From assembly GCF_026745355.1 (NCBI RefSeq), contig NC_079209.1:22943929-23007928 (forward strand): DNA of 64,000 bases, written 5' to 3'. The notes beneath the pieces are model-generated. The model made no database searches. It saw only the letters and a list, made by a program, of their open reading frames with translations, and was not told the origin of the DNA. A program made the translations under genes and the position numbers. This stretch comes from Beta vulgaris subsp. vulgaris. Taxonomy: Eukaryota > Streptophyta > Magnoliopsida > Caryophyllales > Amaranthaceae. The number at the start of each line of letters is the position of its first letter. Within the stretch, counting starts at the first letter, position 1. Below are positions 45,426 through 59,300 of this stretch, piece by piece.

Positions 45426-46100
45426 TCAGATTGTAATCCTATTCTTCGGCAAGCCCAAACGTGTGAAAACCCCATCCTCACCCTCCACAACAATCTCCTT
45501 AGTAATCCCAACATATTCAACCATCATTTGACCACCATATTGAGCCATGTCAACATCATCACCAGCCTTCATTTCAGCCATGTGAACACCACCACCACCC
45601 TTCATTTGACCAGCACCCTTCCTTTGACCAGCACCCTTCATTTGACAACCATCAGCACACAGTAACCCAAACACAATCACCCTCTTTCCCATACATACCT
45701 CCTCCTTTTCTTTCCCTTCTTCACTAACTTTGTCAAGAATCTTAACACCACATTCTCTACATATAAGTGATTTCCTCCTCCAACCACCCTTTCCTTTATC
45801 CCTCTTTTTTGCCTCATTTTCCTGTTCATCAAGCTCTAATATCCTTTTCACTCGAAGTCGGGCCTCGTATTGTGCAGCGTTCCTAAGAACCTCATCTAAC
45901 GCCCTTAAACTCTTCTCACTCAAACAATTAGTCGCCTCCCCAGATTCGTAAAGTTTGCGTGGGTATGGGTTGCGATCTTGGATCGAAGTCACAAGATGTC
46001 TACATAACAACTTTTCCTGCTCTGTTTCAGCTTCGAAGCTAGCGTCCAGGGGGTTTGTGTTTTTGTCGACATAATTAGAGGGATCTCTCTGATCTTTCAT
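45426..46100 (-). CDS. Hypothetical protein, 224 residues
   Basis: An open minus-strand frame starting MKDQRDPSNYVDKNTNPLD. It has a charged helical middle part (EARLRVKRILELDEQENEAK), a Cys pair ICRECG with another Cys pair later, and a Gly/Lys/Met repeat (MKGAGQRKGAGQMKGGGG). I recognise no family. The upstream 300 bases are purine-rich, like a 5' UTR. It lies between the foldback element and a Stowaway MITE, so it could be a host gene, a captured fragment or a transposon accessory ORF. Confidence 0.35.
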   Translation of the reverse strand: MKDQRDPSNYVDKNTNPLDASFEAETEQEKLLCRHLVTSIQDRNPYPRKLYESGEATNCLSEKSLRALDEVLRNAAQYEARLRVKRILELDEQENEAKKRDKGKGGWRRKSLICRECGVKILDKVSEEGKEKEEVCMGKRVIVFGLLCADGCQMKGAGQRKGAGQMKGGGGVHMAEMKAGDDVDMAQYGGQMMVEYVGITKEIVVEGEDGVFTRLGLPKNRITI

Positions 46101-46660
46101 TATTTCAGTTGTAAAAGAGAGTGATTTGTGTTTGATTAGGGTTTAGGATTCATTGGGTTACGAAAACGAGGAGAATGAGACTGATTTGAGAGAGGATGAA
46201 ATGAAGATGAGAGAATTTAGGATTTGAGGAGAGAAATTAAAGAGAATTTGGTAGAACAAGGAGAAAAGTGAGAGAATTTCATAGAGAAAGGAGAAGTTTC
46301 GAGAGATGAGAGAAAAAATTTAGGGTTCATTGGTGGCATTTATGAGAGAGATGAAGATGAATAGGTGAGGGTTGAAGTTTGGGAGGGTAGTTATGGATGA
46401 ATTAAAGAGTGGTTTAAATGAGGTGGTTGAGTGATATTTTTAGTGGGAGTAACTAATGTGTATAATATAGTGAGGAATAATAATACAAAAATTTGATTTG
46501 TTTTAATTGTGTATAAATTTCAGTAATTGAGGGTAAAAGTGTCAATTTATGTGGATAAGTTTACTGAAAAGGGAATGTAAATAAATTGTTGTAAGTATTG
46601 TGAAATACCTATTTATGGAAACTGTTGCAAATATTGTGAAATGGATGGAGTAAAATGTTA
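46101..46660. other. Intergenic, with a partial Stowaway-like end
   Basis: Purine-rich up to about 46400, then AT-rich. GTGAAATGGATGGAGTA at 46636-46652 looks like the right end of another Stowaway-type MITE whose left end I cannot find. Confidence 0.4.
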
Positions 46661-46895
46661 CTCCGTCTGTTTCAAAATATAAGGCATCCATGCTTTACGG
46701 AAATTTGCTTTGACCAAAAATATCTCTCAAATATGATAAATAAAAATTATAAAAATCATATCGTTGGATTCATCTTGAAAAATACTATAATAATATTATT
46801 TTTTAAATTTTTTTATCAACATAAATTGAGAGTAGTTAACTGTGAAAGTTCGACTTCGAACCTCGTGCGTGTCTTATATTGTGAAATCGATGGAG
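46661..46895. mobile_element. Stowaway MITE, about 235 bp
   Basis: Left end CTCCGTCTGTTTCAAAATATA and right end (inverted) CTCCATCGATTTCACAATATA form the known Stowaway-type terminus, flanked by the TA target duplication (46659-46660 and 46896-46897). Non-coding; mobilised by mariner-like transposases. Confidence 0.85.
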
Positions 46896-47053
46896 TATGA
46901 ATTAGGCAAAGCTTATATCGGAGGATAAATTTGAAAATTCAATTTTTTTTTTTTTTCATTTCCATCGTATACTTGCTCCCTTCCCCTCCATCCAGCAGAA
47001 GTATAGAACCAAAGTGGAAGCATAGTTACAACTTACAGCAGATTCAGGTAGTC

Positions 47054-47060
47054 TATAAAA
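47054..47060 (+). promoter_or_regulatory. Possible TATA box of the IMP1-like gene
   Basis: TATAAAA in CTATAAAAGGCCG. It is only 16 bases upstream of the chosen ATG, which is too close for a normal TATA-to-start distance, so either it is not used or translation starts further in. Confidence 0.3.
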
Positions 47061-47075
47061 GGCCGAGGAGAAACA

Positions 47076-50000
47076 ATGTCATTTCGCAATTCTGAGCTAT
47101 GGCGAACCTTCATCAAAGAAGCTTTCAATGTACCAGTAAAATTAGTCAAATTCTGTTGCATGCTCCACATCACTCGCACATACATTCTCGATTTTGCTTA
47201 TGTACACACTCTCTTTCTCTCTCAAATACACATTTCAATCAAAACTCGTAATTTATCGATTAAACATTGGTTGAATTAATATAAGTAATTGAATTTTGCA
47301 GGCTCCAGGTCCCAGCATGCTTCCAACCTTAAATCTCTCAGGTGATATTCTGTTAGTAGACCGAATTTCGCCTCGATTTCGCAAAGTTGCTCCGGGTGAT
47401 ATCGTCCTAGTTGTTTCGCCTGAAAACCCTAGGAAAATCATCACTAAGCGATTAACTGCTATGGAAGATGATATTGTGACGTTATCTTCTGTGGATCCTG
47501 ATAACACTGACAAATGCGATACTCTTGTGGTATGTTTTTATTAATTGTTGGTTTTACTGTCTGAATTGATGAGTTTTTCATTAATGGATTTTTAAGTTTC
47601 TTGTAAAAGTTTTCAAATTTATTTACAAGTTTTCGAAGGAGCTGTTGAAGGAGAATCTGGTACTAAACGGCTTCATTGATTTTTTTTTATAGTCGATCCC
47701 AAAAATTGTTTTATGATATGATTGATCCCAAAAATTACTACATTTTGTTTGCAGAAATTACTTGAATTTTGTTATGCCATTTATAGGGATGTTTCTAGAG
47801 TAATTGTGAGTTTTGTTTGTCAAGGGTTGAAAGAACATTACAACTAGAAGGTTTTCAATTTTAATACGAAGAAAATCGTTCGAGATTGCACCTTCAAAAT
47901 TGTCATACTAACCGTAGGAATTGGGTTCAAGCTTTCCTCAATCCCTTCTCATCAATGGACTCCTAATGTATAGGAAGGAGTGCGGTTCATTAGAGAAATT
48001 CCTACCTCTCTATCTATCTCTGAGATGTTTGGATTTTTCAAAACTCCATGAACATGCAGAAGAGAAATGCTATTCCCACTCGGACCAAGACATAACTTTT
48101 ACTTGTTCAAATAACAATTAAGGTGAAGCAGGGTCAGGAACAGCGAATCTTTTTCTTTATGGTATCTATTTTGCAAGTTCGTTATTACGGGTAGATCCTA
48201 GAAACGATCGGACTAATGACGTATACTTGAATTCAATCGAAGAAGTTGGGGAAAGTGTTCAAATCAGATTTTTAATTGTGAGTGTGAGGGGAAAGATGGA
48301 CTGTAAGGAGAAAGAAATCATTGAAAAATGACTTGGAAATTAGTTATTGGTTGCAATATTGCAGAGAGAGTGAAAGGGAGGAGAGAGAAAGAGATGAGTG
48401 TGTGTTTGGGTGAGGAAAGAGATATCTAGTAAGGGTACTATGATTATTTCCCAATCCCATCTATTGAGTACTATGTTCCTAATCTTGGCCAGGTTTCAAG
48501 TTTTTCCGATTTTGGAGAGATTTGCTTCTTAAAGATGAAGGAATAAGATTCCTCCCAATTTCCTTCTCTCCATTTGCCTCACCCCATAATTTGCTATCGA
48601 GAAAAGGAAAACACACCCCTCCCGTTTATCTTCTCTTCTTTTCCATCCTAATATCTCTATCCAAACAATGTGTAAGAGTTCAAGAGGGTGTTAAACTTGC
48701 ATAGTAATCATAAGTCTTGCGGAAGATTTAGTATGTCATTTATGATTTGGTGGGTTACGAATTTTCAGTGGCATGGTGATCTTAGAGTCTTAGACCATGA
48801 GCGGAGGGTTTAGATTTTAGTATACACCCTATTCTTTAACACAAATATGTTTGAAGTACTTTCTATGGTACTGATGAATCTAGGTATTACTGACACAGCA
48901 TCATATTAATTAGTCATCTGCATGTGTTCCAACTATAATTCCACGTTGAGCAAAAGTTATAGCCATTTTAATATCTTAAGTGAAGCATAAAATGATTATA
49001 ATAATAATATGAGCCTATAATGTATCAAATGGAATTGTGTCATGACGGCTTATACCACATTGAAATATTGATAATTTCTGAAAATGTTGTGTCCTTTCTC
49101 CCAAAGCATTCCGGCATCTGTTATTCTTGGTCTCGCCCTGTGAAGCAAAGGTGGACATGAAATTTATCGTTCTGTCATATGCAGATTCCCCTAGGTTCTT
49201 AGCTGCTCAAAAATGATTTATGTAAACAATATCCTTTGAGCAAAGTTAGACAGTATAAGATTTTTTGAGCCTCTATAGTAAGTTCATGACAGTTAATACT
49301 CACCATGGAATAAATGAAGGAGTTGGTTACACTTTAAATATCATGAGAGTTCTATTCTGAATACCCTACTATTTTGCTTGTGAGATCACTAATGGGTTTA
49401 GTGGTCAGTGTTCTACTTTCTGCATTTTCTTACTTTAGATCTAGCTTCATGTATGTTGTGGTTTGTCATGTTGTTTACTTTCTCAACCCTCTGACATTCA
49501 TTCCTTTTTTTTTGTTTATATAGGTGCCGAAGGGGCATATATGGGTACAAGGAGATAATATATATGCCTCTAGGGATTCAAGAGACTTTGGCCCTGTTCC
49601 TTATGGTCTTCTTTATGGAAAAGTATTCTGGAGAGTAAGTCAACAGAATGTATATTTATTATGCACTTGATTCATGATAACTTGCTTTGCTTCTAGTTTC
49701 TAAAAAGACAAATCTTGATGATTCATGATTAAATTTGCTTTATTTATAGTTTCTAAAAACAAATGTTGATGTCTTTGTTTATTACATCATCAGTTCATGA
49801 TAGCAAATTATAGTTTTGTTAGGAGGCCTGAAAAATTTTCATAATCTTGGAACATGGATAGTTTGATAATCTGAGTTACATTTGGAACTAGTTACCAAGT
49901 TTTTTGAACTTGACAAAGATGATAGTGACTGGTGATGAGGAGTGAGGACTAAATCCTTAGCTTATTGAGGAAGGTTCTAAGAGACCTTTGATTTGAGGCC

Positions 50001-50872
50001 AACATCAACTTTATTATCACTTAAATGCCTCCATTGAGGTTCGTGTCTAGTGCAAGGTGAGGGGGTTGAATAATCAATAGACTACTTAATTCTGAAGTAT
50101 TCCTCCGAAAAGAACCAAAGCTCTTTTTAAAAGAATCAGAAGCTACCTTATTCACGCCTGTAAGCCTCGGGTGATTAAGAATCTTTGGGTTTTCTTATTT
50201 ATTGTTTAAACGGTAATATTATTTGTGTGTCATATTATTGCTGAACTATGAGATTGACATGGAATTTCCACTCCCTTCACCCTATTTCTGGGACATTTTT
50301 TGCTGTTGGATATTTTTAAAAGTTTAAAAATGTATAGAAAACCACCTTTTGATTTCAAGGGATAATGTTGTTTCTACTCGATATACCACGTTTCTAAGTG
50401 GATTAACTTTCATTCACCACCAGGCGTAAGCTATGTTTCAGAGCGCTGGTGGTTGTCAATCTAGGTCCAAAATAGCTGAATGCTTGTCCAGAAAATGGGG
50501 CTGAGGTCTCCTCTTTCTGGCTTAGGTATTAGCTGTCAGTTAGTTGCACTTCCTTAGAGCCTAACTGCTTATGTTTATCACTTGAAACCCACGAGCATTT
50601 CTGGCATGGGCTTCATTTACGAGAATTTGAGCCATCCAACCAATTTTCAGGTTCTCTATTCAAGCTGGTTTTTAAGATATGCTTATTCTGATCACATGAT
50701 GCTTTCTGTTCTAGGTTGTGATTTCACATGTCATTGCAGTCATTGTGAATTCTTAGATGGATACTCACGCATTTTTTTCACCTCTTGAAGTTTCTTTGTA
50801 ATTCTCAGTCTGAGATCTAACTTCTAATTTTTTTTATAGATTTGGCCGATCAAACAATTGGGACCATTGTGA
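47076..50872 (+). CDS. IMP1: Mitochondrial inner membrane protease subunit 1-like (S26 signal peptidase)
   Basis: Four exons with GT-AG borders and matching phase: 47076-47201, 47302-47529, 49524-49634 and 50840-50872, giving 165 residues, the usual length for plant IMP1-like proteins. The N-terminal part ([10 protein letters not shown]...) leads into a short hydrophobic segment. The catalytic Ser lies in [13 protein letters not shown] and the catalytic Lys in IITKRL. The C-terminal box [12 protein letters not shown]...[12 protein letters not shown] is diagnostic of the IMP/S26 family. In the inner membrane IMP removes sorting signals facing the intermembrane space. An in-frame TAG at 47049 supports the ATG at 47076. 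The 3' UTR probably continues through a spliced exon at 51400-51456. Confidence 0.9.
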
Positions 50873-53398
50873 TGAGTTCTTATAGCCCAGGAAAGGTATG
50901 GATAATGCAATGCAATGTCCATCTAACAATTGGTGGTTGTTCAGCCGAGATATCTATTGATTTTCTGCTTTTTTAATTTGTAATTACTCTCTATGAGATA
51001 TGAAAGTACATGATTGTACTAATGTGCAATGATCACCTCCTAACGTATAATGCAAACACTGAAATATGCTAGACGATCTTTTCTGTTATAAACTTATAAT
51101 GTAGTGGTTCTAATTTGAACTGTTTTTTGTGCAAGGGAGGTATGCTTTAAAAAATTGGACTCCTGTCTATCTGAAATGCCTCTCTCCTCCCTTCTTAGTT
51201 CTTAGTTCTTAGTTCTTAGTTCAATAAGTAAATGATTAATTTTTTCAGTTATGGCATTGTTCCAAAATAGTCTCTCAAGAAAATGCCCTAGTTTCCCTTT
51301 TTTATCTTCCTCTTTTTGCTGTTGCAATCTTTGCTTGTTTGCTTGATAATTGTTAGGTTCTTTTACATTATGCACTTTGCCTCTTAATTTCTGTGGCAGG
51401 GTTCGTTTCTATCAGAGATCGTTAAAACTGCACAAACATTCAACGGAATGAAACTGGTACATGCTTGAATCTCCCCATGATGATTTATTTGAAGATCATG
51501 AAATCAGGCTTATTTTGGAATTGAAGGCTAGTCTCTATTGCATGTTGGATTCATTTGCCCAATACAAGATGGATGCATGATCATTTGTAACATTTTGGTC
51601 ATTGAATTTTGTCAAGAAATGGATGGGGTACGATGGTAAGTCATCAGTACTCGGTAGTACATTTTCGAGAAGTGAATTTTTTGTAAGATCCTATTATGTT
51701 GGTATTACTGTTTTTGCTCGATTCTTAGCAGTATTATTGCATGGCCAACTTCTCGCAGCACTGTTGTAACGGTTATACTAGACTTCTTGTGGTATGTTGT
51801 ACCTTATTCCGAGCTAGTCATTTTGCTGCGTTATATTGTTGGCTATCTCCCCTCCCTTTTGGTTGGATAATCGTGTGGTAAAGCATGGGTTGCATTACAT
51901 CATTGTTGCTTTCTCATCAGATAGTGCATCTTGCTCTCATCTTGTCACAAGGATTTGGAATTGTACTTTTGTATATAGAACATAGAACAGCTGGTGAACT
52001 GAAACAGTTCTGATTGTTATATGAGAAAAAGTGTGATGTCGTAAATTGTCCTTACTCTTTGAACTTGTGCATGTTGAGCACCTCCTGCATTTCTTTTTTG
52101 ATCAGTTCACAATGTCCCAAACAACACATACACATTTGGCAAAACGATGTTTAGTTTGACAACCAAGATAGGTAATGGATTCGGATAGTAATAAACTAAC
52201 AATGTACAAAATTGATTATGTGTGCAATTATATGGTAAAATCATAACTAGTTACCATTATCTTTTGATCTTTATAAATTATCAATCTCCTTTCCACTATG
52301 ACTCCAAACACACGACTCACTGCAAGGAACAAGTAAATTTATCTGTGTGTTAACAAGACGCTTAAAGTACGTTCAACTGTACTGAACTGGACTGGAACGA
52401 TCTAGCTTTGCCAAAGGTCACTGGAAAGATCTGCTTTCTGGGGACATGCCAGAATTGCTGTACAGTCAAATTCCCCACTGATAGGCAGGGTGGCGAAGAC
52501 AAGCAAAGAAGTCATGAGAGGTGAAGTCATTGGCTCATATCGTGTGGCGTTGTGGTCTTCGTAGTCTATGATGATCTATATGTGGTAGCCTTAGCGGGTT
52601 GGGTGGAAACCATTTTCTTTTCCATCTGAAAAAATATTCTTAATGGAACATTCTTTTAAGGAATATTAGTGAGAACATCCAATACTGTTTAGTATGCTTA
52701 TATAGTGAACATTCTTAGGACGATGTTTAACAATCTTTAGTATAGACAATTTTCGTAGTCTTTTATTGTTAAATTCACTTTTTTCTTTTTGCATATATAA
52801 TATTCAAAGTTGTTTAAGCAAAACCAGGTCCCTTTGTGGATCAATTCTTAAACATCTATGTACCAAATGAATCTCTCTTATTAAAATGACGTTCTCTTAT
52901 TCTAAAAATCCAAGGAACAAAACAAAGATTGCATGTCAACATGTCATCAGAGTTGAAGGGTACTCAACTTCATAACAACTTTCAATTTCAGGGACTATTG
53001 AGTCAAATGATTATACAGTTATCATCAACTACATAAAAAAATATATGAACTATGATAATTACCCATCCATACATTCCATCATGTTGAGCTTCAAAACTTG
53101 ACATCTTTCTATGTCAGGAAAAAGAGGCGAACGAGGTTGGCTTCCCATCCGGCCATTCTCTAATCATCCTTATTCACTTTTCGAGGATGGGTAGAGTGGC
53201 TTACTTGTATGTACAGATATTCCAAGCAAATTAATCGAATTAAAGCGGCATGGCTACAGAGTGAAGAACTGTATGATGCCATAAATCAACTTCTTCCAAA
53301 ACTCAGGATGCCACGTTGCCCAACTTTTCATGAGGAAGTAGAGCGCAAAATTCTGATCCAGAAATTATCACCTAGACTTATTTTTGGCATGATTTACA
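50873..53398. other. IMP1-like 3' UTR and tail-to-tail intergenic region
   Basis: Exon 4 continues non-coding to a donor at 50895; a likely UTR exon starts at 51400. A short TTCTTAG tandem repeat lies at about 51196-51226. From about 52050 to 53398 I see no gene; the ORF at 53209-53517 is on the strand opposite the last exon of the neighbouring gene and is spurious. Confidence 0.55.
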
Positions 53399-56300
53399 CT
53401 AGATGGGGCTTGCTTTTGAACTCTGTGACAATAGAAGTGCAAGTAATTTTGGACTCAATGCACATAATAAATAATGATAATAATAATAATAATAATAAAA
53501 AACTCTTCCTAAATTAGGGAGAGATATCTAAAAGGCAGTTAACTAAAGAATGGTGCAAACAACTGAAAGCAAACCTGATTTTGCAAGCTGGTTACAGTAG
53601 TCCAGCGTTGAGCATTATGTACTCCTGTTGATCCATCACTAATGAAGGTCACTATTGTTGATTCTTCGACTCTATTGGCTACCCGTGAAGGTGGTAGTTC
53701 TCTCATGACCCACAATACAAAGGCTGCGGGTGCTGATGAGCCTGCAAGAAGAAAGCTGAATGAAATTCATCATCTTGAATCTTAATCACGAGGCAAAACA
53801 TTGGTTTTTGGCAATTTTTCTATGGCCCAACTACTAAATTTTTTTTTTTTTTATTTCTCAAAGATAGTCAAGTCCAAGTTAAAATAACACAGAAGCTTCA
53901 GTCTAGCACATCTTCCCTATATCAGGACGAAGTGTAGCAGCTTTTCCAGCTGCTCTGCATTGACTTGTCACTGGCCTAAAGGAGACGTGTAATCTAACGG
54001 CTGATAGAGCAAGAACTAAGAAGAGTAGTGAAGTAAAAACAGAAAGAGGGAGACAAGAGACTATCCACTGAAAACGAAGAAAGGAGGCATTACATTACAT
54101 TTATGAATTCAAGGTTAGCTCTAACCAATTAAACCTTCTAATGGCAGAGAAGCCATCTTTGCCAAAACATTATGTGAAATAATACACATCTATAGTCACT
54201 AAAAGAGCCTCTTCCAAGCAATTTTACTTGAGTCTGGGTAATTGCGTATTGTTGATCTCAAGTGTCTGATTATCACAAAGGCAAAGATCCATCACAAAGA
54301 AAAAAAAAATCAGGCTAGGGAGTCTCAATCTAAGTCACATATCATAATGGTAATGCTCACAGCACCGCATTCTCACAAGTTTTCCTCACAATTGTAAAAC
54401 CTCTACGAAAGCATTAACAAGGAACAGCCAATAGGACATTAGACTTAACAAGTTGGGAAACCAACCATAATTGGACATTTTTCATTTAAGTAGCAAAGGT
54501 GAGCCAAACCATATGCAGAACAAACTACAAGTTCAATGTTCAAACAAATAAAGTCAAGAGAAAAACACAAGTACCTATAAAATAGAATAAGATCAGTGAG
54601 ATAGTGGTACTAAAACCATTAATGCGCTCGTGATGCCAACGATAGAGAACCTGTAGCAGTATTTGAAGGTCAATATGAAACAAAAGCAACGGCAATTAAA
54701 AATCCAGTATGATATCATACAGTCTGAGGGTTACAAGTAACATTAAAACATACCGGGATATCAGTAAGAAGAGCTACTAAAGCACTTGTTGTGAAACATA
54801 CAACAGAAACAATAGCAAGACCTGTGACCTGAATATCAGAAGGAAAAATCAAATGAAAATAAAGTGCCATGCTATTCTACACTCCTAGGACATGCCCTCT
54901 AGCAATGCTTATCAAGTGCAAAAACTTCAATAGCTAGATCCCAAATTGCCAATACAGCCATTTTACTGCCTTTGCAGGTTTGAAGATCCGAATCTCCATA
55001 GGTTTCCAGCAACCACAAAGGTTGTAAATGAAAATGAACAAGTACCACCACCATTACAATTTTGAATGAAAAAGGTACATCCCAGAATATTAATGTAATC
55101 TTTCTTCCTTTTCCCCTCTTGGGGTCTCTACTCCAAGCCAGAACTGGGAGCGACTTTAGATCTACAATGATACTACTACCCTAATTTAATCTTCACATTT
55201 TACCTACATCAGACAAAAGTCTTATTTGGTTCGTGTGCTTTTCTCTCTCCCCCCCCCCCCCCAACCAACCGGAGAAAAAATTCCTCCTATTCCCACTTCA
55301 AGCTTCTACATATATACATCCACCTTTTCTTTTGCCACTCAAAGTAAATTAAACAGCCCAAGGACGACATACCTTCCACATCTCAGATGAAGCTCCCTCA
55401 GATCTTACTTTGCTCATCTTCAAATATAGTAGGAGTCCTGAGCATGAAAAATGATACTGAGGACAAAACTAGATAGATAGATTAATTGTGAGGAGGGAAA
55501 GGGGCAAGGGCATAAAATTTGTGGAGAATGAAATATAGAAAACAGGAATAAAGACATGCAGGAAAAGAGTATCTCGTGGACAGCTTACACTGTCAGACAA
55601 CATTGACTTATGAAATCTCTATGACAAATAGCTCTGAATGTTAAGACGATGATTCTGCAAGCATACTGAAGTCTAAACTATCGATATCATCACAGATATA
55701 CCAAAGAGAACTACAGATAACATCAAGGCACAAAACCTATGAGTAAGACTACATCAGAAAGTAATAAAGGAATCCGGGATGGATAACAGATGTGATATTT
55801 ATTGTCAGATAAAGCACAAAAGTTCTCAGCTATCTTTAGCTCAGACTACAGACTTGTTGGTGCCTCAGCGGCTCAGACTTAACTCATATCTAGTTGCCTG
55901 CACAATACCAATCAGCCTTTTGGATTTCCCTTGCTTCTTAGATTTGACACCACAATAGATGCAAGTTTCCTACCTCATACACTGCTGATATTTCTCCTCA
56001 TTGCAGATTATGATAATTAATTTAGCACAAGTTTGATGCTCACATTCAAGATGCTAGCTTCTATCTAATACTTCCTCCTTACTTCTAATTTCAACATTGG
56101 GAATGGGTACACAATTTTTAAGGAGAGATATAGAGAGAACTCAGTGCCACATAAGATAGTGTTGCAATTAATTTGGAATTGCCATAAAAGGGAAGTGTTG
56201 CAATTTAAAGTAAATGGAGGTTGTATAAAAGTTGGTACCTAGTGCCCATTTCTACCAATTATAAAACTACTAAACTGCCAATTATATTTAAGGAAAACAC

Positions 56301-59300
56301 ACCCACATACACACACAGATATATAATATATTATTTTATTGCATATATTTGAAAATTGATATTTGAATTTTATTTTTCCAAAACAGACAGCCTTGGTAAA
56401 GGGCATATCACAGGCTTAGAGACAATTAGTAATACTTAGGGAAGGGAGAACAAATAAATAAAGGCCAACCCCATCTATTATGAAGTCCCCCACCTTTCTA
56501 TAACTCTTGTCCAATCAATTAATAATAAGCTCTTCTACGTTATCAGTGGAACATGACAAATATTTTAGGACATCCAAAGAAACAATGATTGACACATAAT
56601 AATGGACTGAGAATATTAGAGTTAATCAATCAATTATTGAAAAACATTCATAGTTAAGGTACTCACTGAAACTAACTTATGTGATGGCCGAATAGTGAGC
56701 GTTGATAACATGATGTGACTATTCACGAAGAAACACCTTGCTCTCTATACATATGCCAACACCTCGGTATCCTATATAAATAGGGAAATTATTTGAAATT
56801 TGATAGAGCTCACAACTCCAAATTGCTGTAGAAACCGATACATGACTTGAATAATTCGTTGCAAGACAGTTAGTTGGCATTAAATTGCTAGTATGATGCA
56901 CTAAGAAGAACTAAAGGAATGTTTTGTTTAACCATTGGTTTTAAGCATGGGGTTGGGTACCGAACCCATCGTATGATACTTAAAACCATACCAAAGTACC
57001 AAACAGACCAAAACCAAGAGTTCATATATTGCTTCGCTTAATCTCTTCCTTCCAACACCATACCATTACCCAATGTTATATAATAACCTCCAGCATCTCT
57101 CTCTTCTCATATGTTCCATCTCCTCTCCACCACCACTACCACCTTGTTTTACTCTCAACGCCATGGAATTAAAACTCTCCCATTCCGTTACTGACCGCAC
57201 GTTCTTTAATGGATTTTGGATTTGCCGTTCCGCGAAATCCCGTTAGAGAATGCAATAACAAAACTCACATACTTCTCGCCACTTTGTCCGTTCCATATGT
57301 GAACTCGCCGCGTCAAAACGTTTTTGTCCCCGTTACATCAGTTCTTTTCATACATTGGCCAAAAATATTTCATGAATTAATTATATAGCTGATGAAACAT
57401 GATATATTTGATTATATTATGTTGTAAGATTATATTATGTTGCAATAATTATTCATAAACTAATACAACGCAAATAGGGTTAGAACATATTAAAGTGAAT
57501 TTTTGAAAAAATTCACGCCGCCTTGTCCATTACAAGCCGTTGTCGCGAAAACGCAAACGTCGCGCGATCGTAATTACATCCCGCGATTTTTTTCCTTGCT
57601 CAGCTGCTACCACTCTCCCTCCGATCTCTCCCTTTGTCTCACTCTCACTCCCTCTCCCCCTCTCTCTCCCTCCCGCGCTCTCTCTCTCTCTCTCCCTTCC
57701 TCTCCCTAATATTTGAAGCATCTTATAATGGGATCATATTTCAAACATGAATAAGAAGACTTTCTTCATCGAAGAACAGCTTTCCTCTTGACAATTAAGC
57801 ATTAAGAAGTGAAACCGAAATCCCTGCCAGTACAAATTATATGCAACAATATTTTAGATTTGTATTAAATTAGGCTAAAAGGGGAATTTTGGGTGGAGCT
57901 CCCAAGGTAGTTTCAAAGATGGCCAGAAATGTTTCTAGTAGTTTGGGTGAGTTTGGTGGCTGGTGGCGATTTCAGTAGGGAGCTGGTCAAAATGGTGCGG
58001 GTTTCAGTATTTTCTTTTTTTTGGGGGGGGGGGGGGGGGGGAACTCAGTGGTTGCTCTGAAACCAACTCCCCCCTTGGGTTCAACGTGTGAGTTTTACAA
58101 GTGCTTAATAGTGTAATTTTTGGTTACCAAACAATAGGTATGAAAGTTGTTGATTCCAAACCCAAAACTTATCTCAAAAATGGTTGAACCAAACATGGTA
58201 TGAAGTCCATAACATTCTCGAGGCTAATAGAGGTAGGACCCTGTTGCAACTATTATGAGGTCAAATCAAGCCTCTAAGGAAAGTGGTTATAGCACGCCTT
58301 GAAGCCACTTTGCAATATGATACCCAATTCCAACAAACGCTATTCCAATGATTGTGGCCACCTTTCCTCTTTAACTGAACGTGTGGGTGAAAATAATCAT
58401 ACGATATCATAAGAAGACCCATCAAAGCCTTCTTTAATAATTGGGAGTCCTCTTTAGTGGAACGGAAACTACACATGGGGGTTCAACACAGACATGAAGG
58501 GGGAAAGAACTTTTAAATTTTTCATTCTCAGTCTGTTGGATAACAAAGTAAAAGCAGAAATTGTCCTTAAACGGCAACATCCATTACAAGATAACCCCAC
58601 TACTTCAGAATTCCAATCAAGTACCTCTTAAAAGCCTAGCAGCCTTAGCTCACCAAAGAAGCTAACTATATAAGTAAATCCTAACCCACCAAAAACACAT
58701 GATAAGTCGGGCTCCTCAGAAAATGTAAGCATAACATCAATCATTTAAGTCTCTCTATGTGTCTACCATGGGGAGGCCTCCACAAGTAAAGATAACACAT
58801 ATTATCAACATGGAAAGAGAAGACAGAGTATTATGTCGTGTGGGCAAATCATACAAAAGTGGAACAAATAAAAGTCCTCTGCTGAAACATCTCCCAGAAT
58901 CTAATGGGGAGACCATTCCCTATCTTAAACTTGATGAACAAAGAGTAGATACTAGGACTAAGAGATTAATTTCAACCGTCACCGGTGCAGCATGAGCATA
59001 GCAAGCATCCAACCCGTTACTGGACAACCCATATCTCCTTGAAATTCACAGTAATCACAAGTGCCCAAACATCTATTTTCACACTGCAATTGAACAGAAT
59101 TCTCTCCAAAAGAATCAAAGGCGAGATTGATTGATAGTAGGCTAAATTTGAAGCAGTCAACCAACCAACCCAAAGATATGCAAAATCATAAGCAGCTTCT
59201 GTAAATTATCAACTTGAGCAGCCACAAACAGAATAGTATGAGCATCCTAATTCCTACCAAGCACATCAATTACTATGGTGAAAAGAAAAGGATTACAGCA

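Noticed and set aside
48522..48704. Small ORF inside IMP1 intron 2
   Set aside because: No motif, no conserved context, and the intron borders are well supported.
53209..53517. Plus-strand ORF of 102 residues as a gene
   Set aside because: It overlaps the last exon of the minus-strand TOM1-like gene, ends in an Asn repeat from simple sequence, and has no family motif.
57503..57721. ORFs on both strands in CT-rich DNA
   Set aside because: Simple-sequence translation, Ser/Leu/Pro or Arg/Glu/Gly rich, inside an intron.
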